A stretch of DNA of 64,000 bases from Sarocladium kiliense (taxonomy: Eukaryota; Ascomycota; Sordariomycetes; Hypocreales; Sarocladiaceae), in assembly GCA_030734395.1 (NCBI GenBank), contig JAUZTG010000041.1, forward strand, positions 2,232,001 to 2,296,000, in the 5' to 3' direction. Each line of letters opens with the position of its first letter. The first letter of the stretch is position 1. Positions 60,583 to 64,000 of the stretch are shown in pieces. Both the position numbers and the translations under genes were made by a program. The notes under the pieces were generated by a model. The model did no database searches, was not told the origin of the DNA, and saw only the letters and a list, made by a program, of their open reading frames with translations.

Positions 60583-63500
60583 ATGGCGTCTGCGTTCACC
60601 GTCTCACCGAACGCTTTGCATGATCACGACCATATACCCGACCATCCAGACCCCTCATCCTCAACAAGCCATCTTGCCCCATCAACCACAACGGTTGACC
60701 CCGACCTGTCGCCTCTACTCTCCCAAGGCGACTTCGCTTCTCTGTCACCACCGGTCAACACCTTCGACACACCTATCCCCTCTGCGACATCACCAGGTCA
60801 CCACAACGACTTCCGCGATCTCGTCGACTCAGATCCTTTTTTCGGCGCCAACTTCAACAGCACCGAGGCTGATGGCCCTTCGTTTCTGAGTGAAGATGCC
60901 GACTGGCGCCAGAACTCCTTCGAGTCGAACCACACTTCTGTCCGTGCCCCGCGTCACAATGACTCAACAGACTCGTACCCATTGACGCCCGAACAAACCG
61001 CCTCCATCCATACCACCACCCCTCGCAGCGAGCTGAGAGCTCCGGACTTACGGAACGGCAACAGCCTGCCCACCTCAGTATCTCCTCAGGAGCTTCAAAA
61101 GCCTTTTCAGGATCAGCAATCTATCATCGCGCAATCCTCGCAGCTCACCCCGGATCAGAGCAGCAGCTGTCGCTCGAGTGAGGACGGGCTGGCCCCCGCG
61201 CCGGTCGCAATGCATCCCCAGAGTCCACGGGTTTTGGTCTCCGTCTGGGATCGAGATACTAACTCGCCCACACATGCCGTTGAGCGGAGCTTCGAAGATA
61301 GTCCTGCCACAGTGCGGGCAGGCATCGAGTCTGCTGGAGATCTCATCTCGTCCTCCAGTCACCGCGACTCTGTGAGTCGGTGGCAGTATGATGTAACGCC
61401 ACATCGCACAGGGCTGGGCCCCAACCAGAGGCCTTCTGATGAAATTACGAGCATTAATGAAGTCATGGCACGGCGAGCCAGTGAAGAGAAGAAGGGCGAG
61501 GTCAACCGATGGTTGACTGACAACCTCGATGAGGTATCGGTTCCTGTCGAGAAGTCGCCTGAGGAGATTCGCGCCATTGGCCAGCCAGGACGTGACAGTA
61601 ACGACAACATCCCGCTCGGGGATCAGACAGAGAACAAGTACGTTCACGGGCAGACATACTACGACCCCACTGGAGCGACCATGACGCAGGAGGACTATGA
61701 TATCATCGCCTCGAATCGCAACTGGGCTGATGCACCCGTGATTCACCCTATTCAACGTGGCGTGCCCGGGCGACATCAGCCACAGTCATCCCAGGCAGCG
61801 ATCGAAAAGTGGCAGAATATGACGATGGATAATATGTCAATCATGTCACGCGCGGCGACCTGGGGCACGCGAAGGCGGAGTTTACCTAGTATCCTGGATT
61901 CCGATATCGAAGGCGTCACAAGCGGAAGTTTCCTGAAGAAGCTATCCCTGAGTAAGGGCAGCGGAGATAGCAAAGGAAGCAGGCCAGGCGGCTTCTTCCA
62001 GGAATTGCGTGGGTTGGTACGTCGACCAAGCGCTAGTTCTCTTCTGAAGCGTTCGAGGTCAAGATCTCGCTCTGGGTCTCGTAGTCCGCAGCCCGAGAGC
62101 CCTGCTATGGAAGACGAGCACGGCCGTCGAGGCACTGGGGACAGCTCACCATTGCTGAGTCTACCAACGAGAACAGACAGTAACGGCAAAAAGCCCACGC
62201 CGAGCATCAATACTGCTTTGGTGTCGATTGGGCACAATGTTGCATCAGTTGGCACCACTCACACAAGAAAGGGCTCAGTCAGTGGCGCTATAACGACGAC
62301 CTCACCGAAGAGCATGGGATCGTCTCTAACAGTCAAGAACCCGTTGAGACGGCGCAGCAAGTCTGAGGTGCCAAAGCCCACGGCGCCGCCAGCCATCGAT
62401 ACCCACCAGAATCTTGTGGGCATGTGGAAGGCTTCTGGGGGACCACCAGTGGCCCCTATCGGCCACAAGGGGGCTGCTGATGTTGAGGATGACGATGACG
62501 ATGATGACGACTTCCTTGACGACTCAGACATGAAGGGGGAAGCCAATCTCATTGATGGCACGATCCCCAATTTTGCAGGCTTCCAGGAGCACGTTCTCAA
62601 GCTGAATCCCGGATTGACTGGCTCTCGGGCGTACTTGGTCGATCGCATTGCTCACCAGCAAATAATCCGGTACAAACACCTCCTGACCTCGGCGGTTGCA
62701 CATCTAAAGCAGGGTGCCAACTGCCCTTGTGGATCACTATGCAAAACTCTCGGTGGAACGGCTATTGTTCTCGACTCTAAAGGTGACCCTCGTGGTGTAG
62801 ACCCTTTGGCAAGTCACCTCCCCGATGACGACGATACTGGGCTTGCCGAGGGTGCTATCAATCAGGACAGCTTTCCGCAAGACATCCCGATGCCTCCAAC
62901 TCAGTATCTTCCTGCCGAGTTCGAGTGTCAACTCTGCTACCAGCGGAAGAAATTCCAAAAGCCGTCAGACTGGACCAAGCACGTACACGAGGATGTGCAG
63001 CCCTTCACCTGTACATGGGACAAGTGCCGAGATGCCAAGATCTTCAAGCGGAAGGCTGATTGGGTCCGCCACGAGAATGAGGGCCATCGACACTTGGAGT
63101 GGTGGACCTGCGACGTGGAGGAATGCCGCCATACTTGTTACCGTCGCGACAACTTCCTGCAGCATCTTGTGAGGGAACACAAGTTCCCGGAGCCGAAGAT
63201 CAAGACCAAGGCTGCCATGAAGAGGGCGGGTGGCGGCGATCCTACCTGGCAAAAGGTTGAACAGTGTCACATTGAGACACAGAAGCGACCGCAGGAGGAG
63301 CCTTGCCGCTTCTGTGGCAAGACCTTCCCAACGTGGAAGAAGTTGACGGTCCATCTGGCCAAGCATATGGAGCAGATCTCACTACCTGTTCTTCGCTTGG
63401 TTACCGCCAAAGCCAAGGAAATCGATGCAGATACCATCATCAGCCCTGTGCAGGATCCTCCCATCCGCCAGATGATCCCGCCTATGGAGCACACACCAAC

Positions 63501-64000
63501 AGGAACCCCTTTCCCACCTTCCATGCAAGCCCATATTCCCTTTGGCGGGCCACAAATGGGGTACAACGATGCTGGGAACATGATGTATGCCATGAATCAG
63601 CCGCAGTATGACCACTCTCCATACTTGGCTGGACAGGCACAGTTCGGGGGCCACCGCGGCATTGACCAAACTGCCATGATGGCGAACAACTTGCATCAGG
63701 GAGGTGGCTGGCAAACTGGTCTTGGCGGCAATATGGGCCACCCAGGCCGGATGCCAGATTTGCCTGCTACGAGCAGCCCGTACATCCAGAGCCACAACCA
63801 TACCGCATACATGCCAATGGGCAACAACACCGCAAACAGCAATGGGCTCGAGCCATTTCCACAGCTCAATGCCCTTGGACTACAGAACATGGGTGGCCCA
63901 GCGGGGCAGATGAGCTTGCCCATGGATTACGGGGGATTAATGGACCCAAGGAGTGGGAATGGAAGTCCTTTCAGTGGACAAGGCTCGGCATCCCCGTACC
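60583..64000 (+). CDS. Large C2H2 zinc-finger protein, 5' part (runs off the window)
   Basis: ATG 60583 opens one uninterrupted frame of 1139 residues up to the last base, with no stop, so the 3' end lies outside. Residues 1-620 are Ser/Pro/Asp-rich and disordered, with an Arg/Ser run (RSRSRSRSGSRS, about 488-499) and an acidic block of eight Asp near 637-644. A Cys pair (CPCGSLC, about 714-720) precedes the zinc fingers from C782: CQLC, then CTWDKC, then CDVEEC with LQHLVREH, then a separate finger CRFCGKTF (C908 on) with HLAKH. The rest is Gly/Met/Gln/Pro-rich. This layout (atypical tandem C2H2 fingers in a long acidic protein) is common in filamentous ascomycetes, but I cannot name the family. 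A nuclear regulator is the likely role. Confidence 0.85.
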   Translation, partial: MASAFTVSPNALHDHDHIPDHPDPSSSTSHLAPSTTTVDPDLSPLLSQGDFASLSPPVNTFDTPIPSATSPGHHNDFRDLVDSDPFFGANFNSTEADGPSFLSEDADWRQNSFESNHTSVRAPRHNDSTDSYPLTPEQTASIHTTTPRSELRAPDLRNGNSLPTSVSPQELQKPFQDQQSIIAQSSQLTPDQSSSCRSSEDGLAPAPVAMHPQSPRVLVSVWDRDTNSPTHAVERSFEDSPATVRAGIESAGDLISSSSHRDSVSRWQYDVTPHRTGLGPNQRPSDEITSINEVMARRASEEKKGEVNRWLTDNLDEVSVPVEKSPEEIRAIGQPGRDSNDNIPLGDQTENKYVHGQTYYDPTGATMTQEDYDIIASNRNWADAPVIHPIQRGVPGRHQPQSSQAAIEKWQNMTMDNMSIMSRAATWGTRRRSLPSILDSDIEGVTSGSFLKKLSLSKGSGDSKGSRPGGFFQELRGLVRRPSASSLLKRSRSRSRSGSRSPQPESPAMEDEHGRRGTGDSSPLLSLPTRTDSNGKKPTPSINTALVSIGHNVASVGTTHTRKGSVSGAITTTSPKSMGSSLTVKNPLRRRSKSEVPKPTAPPAIDTHQNLVGMWKASGGPPVAPIGHKGAADVEDDDDDDDDFLDDSDMKGEANLIDGTIPNFAGFQEHVLKLNPGLTGSRAYLVDRIAHQQIIRYKHLLTSAVAHLKQGANCPCGSLCKTLGGTAIVLDSKGDPRGVDPLASHLPDDDDTGLAEGAINQDSFPQDIPMPPTQYLPAEFECQLCYQRKKFQKPSDWTKHVHEDVQPFTCTWDKCRDAKIFKRKADWVRHENEGHRHLEWWTCDVEECRHTCYRRDNFLQHLVREHKFPEPKIKTKAAMKRAGGGDPTWQKVEQCHIETQKRPQEEPCRFCGKTFPTWKKLTVHLAKHMEQISLPVLRLVTAKAKEIDADTIISPVQDPPIRQMIPPMEHTPTGTPFPPSMQAHIPFGGPQMGYNDAGNMMYAMNQPQYDHSPYLAGQAQFGGHRGIDQTAMMANNLHQGGGWQTGLGGNMGHPGRMPDLPATSSPYIQSHNHTAYMPMGNNTANSNGLEPFPQLNALGLQNMGGPAGQMSLPMDYGGLMDPRSGNGSPFSGQGSASPY

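Overview
This is nuclear genomic DNA from a filamentous ascomycete (Pezizomycotina). A Dothideomycete is my best guess, at low confidence. The evidence is intron-containing genes with short introns (47-136 nt, GT...AG, usually with a CTAAC/CTGAC-like branch site), typical fungal proteins (CFEM, Zn2Cys6, Kre9-like, Dnf3-type flippase, DHA2 transporter, P450) and long pyrimidine-rich leaders before regulatory genes. I saw no prokaryotic operon structure, CRISPR array, rRNA or convincing tRNA. All exon joins were worked out by hand from frame continuity and splice-site consensus.

Layout, left to right. 1-546 is the 3' end of a C2H2 zinc-finger regulator, followed by a 4.6 kb gene-free stretch. 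5201-7837 encodes APC2, the cullin-like subunit of the anaphase-promoting complex. After another 3.8 kb leader/intergenic stretch come a RING-finger protein (11614-13658) and a cytochrome P450 (14609-16399). On the minus strand follow a Dnf3-type P4-ATPase (16675-21109), a DHA2-family MFS transporter (22293-24316), a Kre9-like single-pass membrane protein (24887-25872) and a Def1-like CUE/Gln-rich protein (27273-30061). From 31 to 41 kb the genes are compact: an unrecognised 442-aa protein, a 105-aa coiled-coil protein, a Tpa1/Ofd1 prolyl hydroxylase, a class-V PLP enzyme, a CFEM GPI-anchored protein and the PP2A methylesterase Ppe1.

41.2-52.6 kb is an 11 kb gene-poor stretch ending in the long leader of a Zn2Cys6 transcription factor (52574-53900). 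Next come a small DUF202 membrane protein (54474-54959) and then the most unusual part of the window. Two broken genes lie back to back: a Ctr-type copper transporter relic on the minus strand (about 55468-56060) and a ferric/cupric reductase (Fre) relic on the plus strand (about 56811-57910). Together they look like a lost reductive metal-uptake gene pair. The window ends inside a large C2H2 zinc-finger gene (60583 to beyond 64000), preceded by a pyrimidine-rich leader with a CCAG microsatellite.

Most genes are independent housekeeping or accessory loci; apart from the Ctr/Fre relic pair I see no coherent pathway cluster. Regulatory genes (both C2H2 genes, the RING gene and the Zn2Cys6 gene) are the ones bordered by the large empty stretches.
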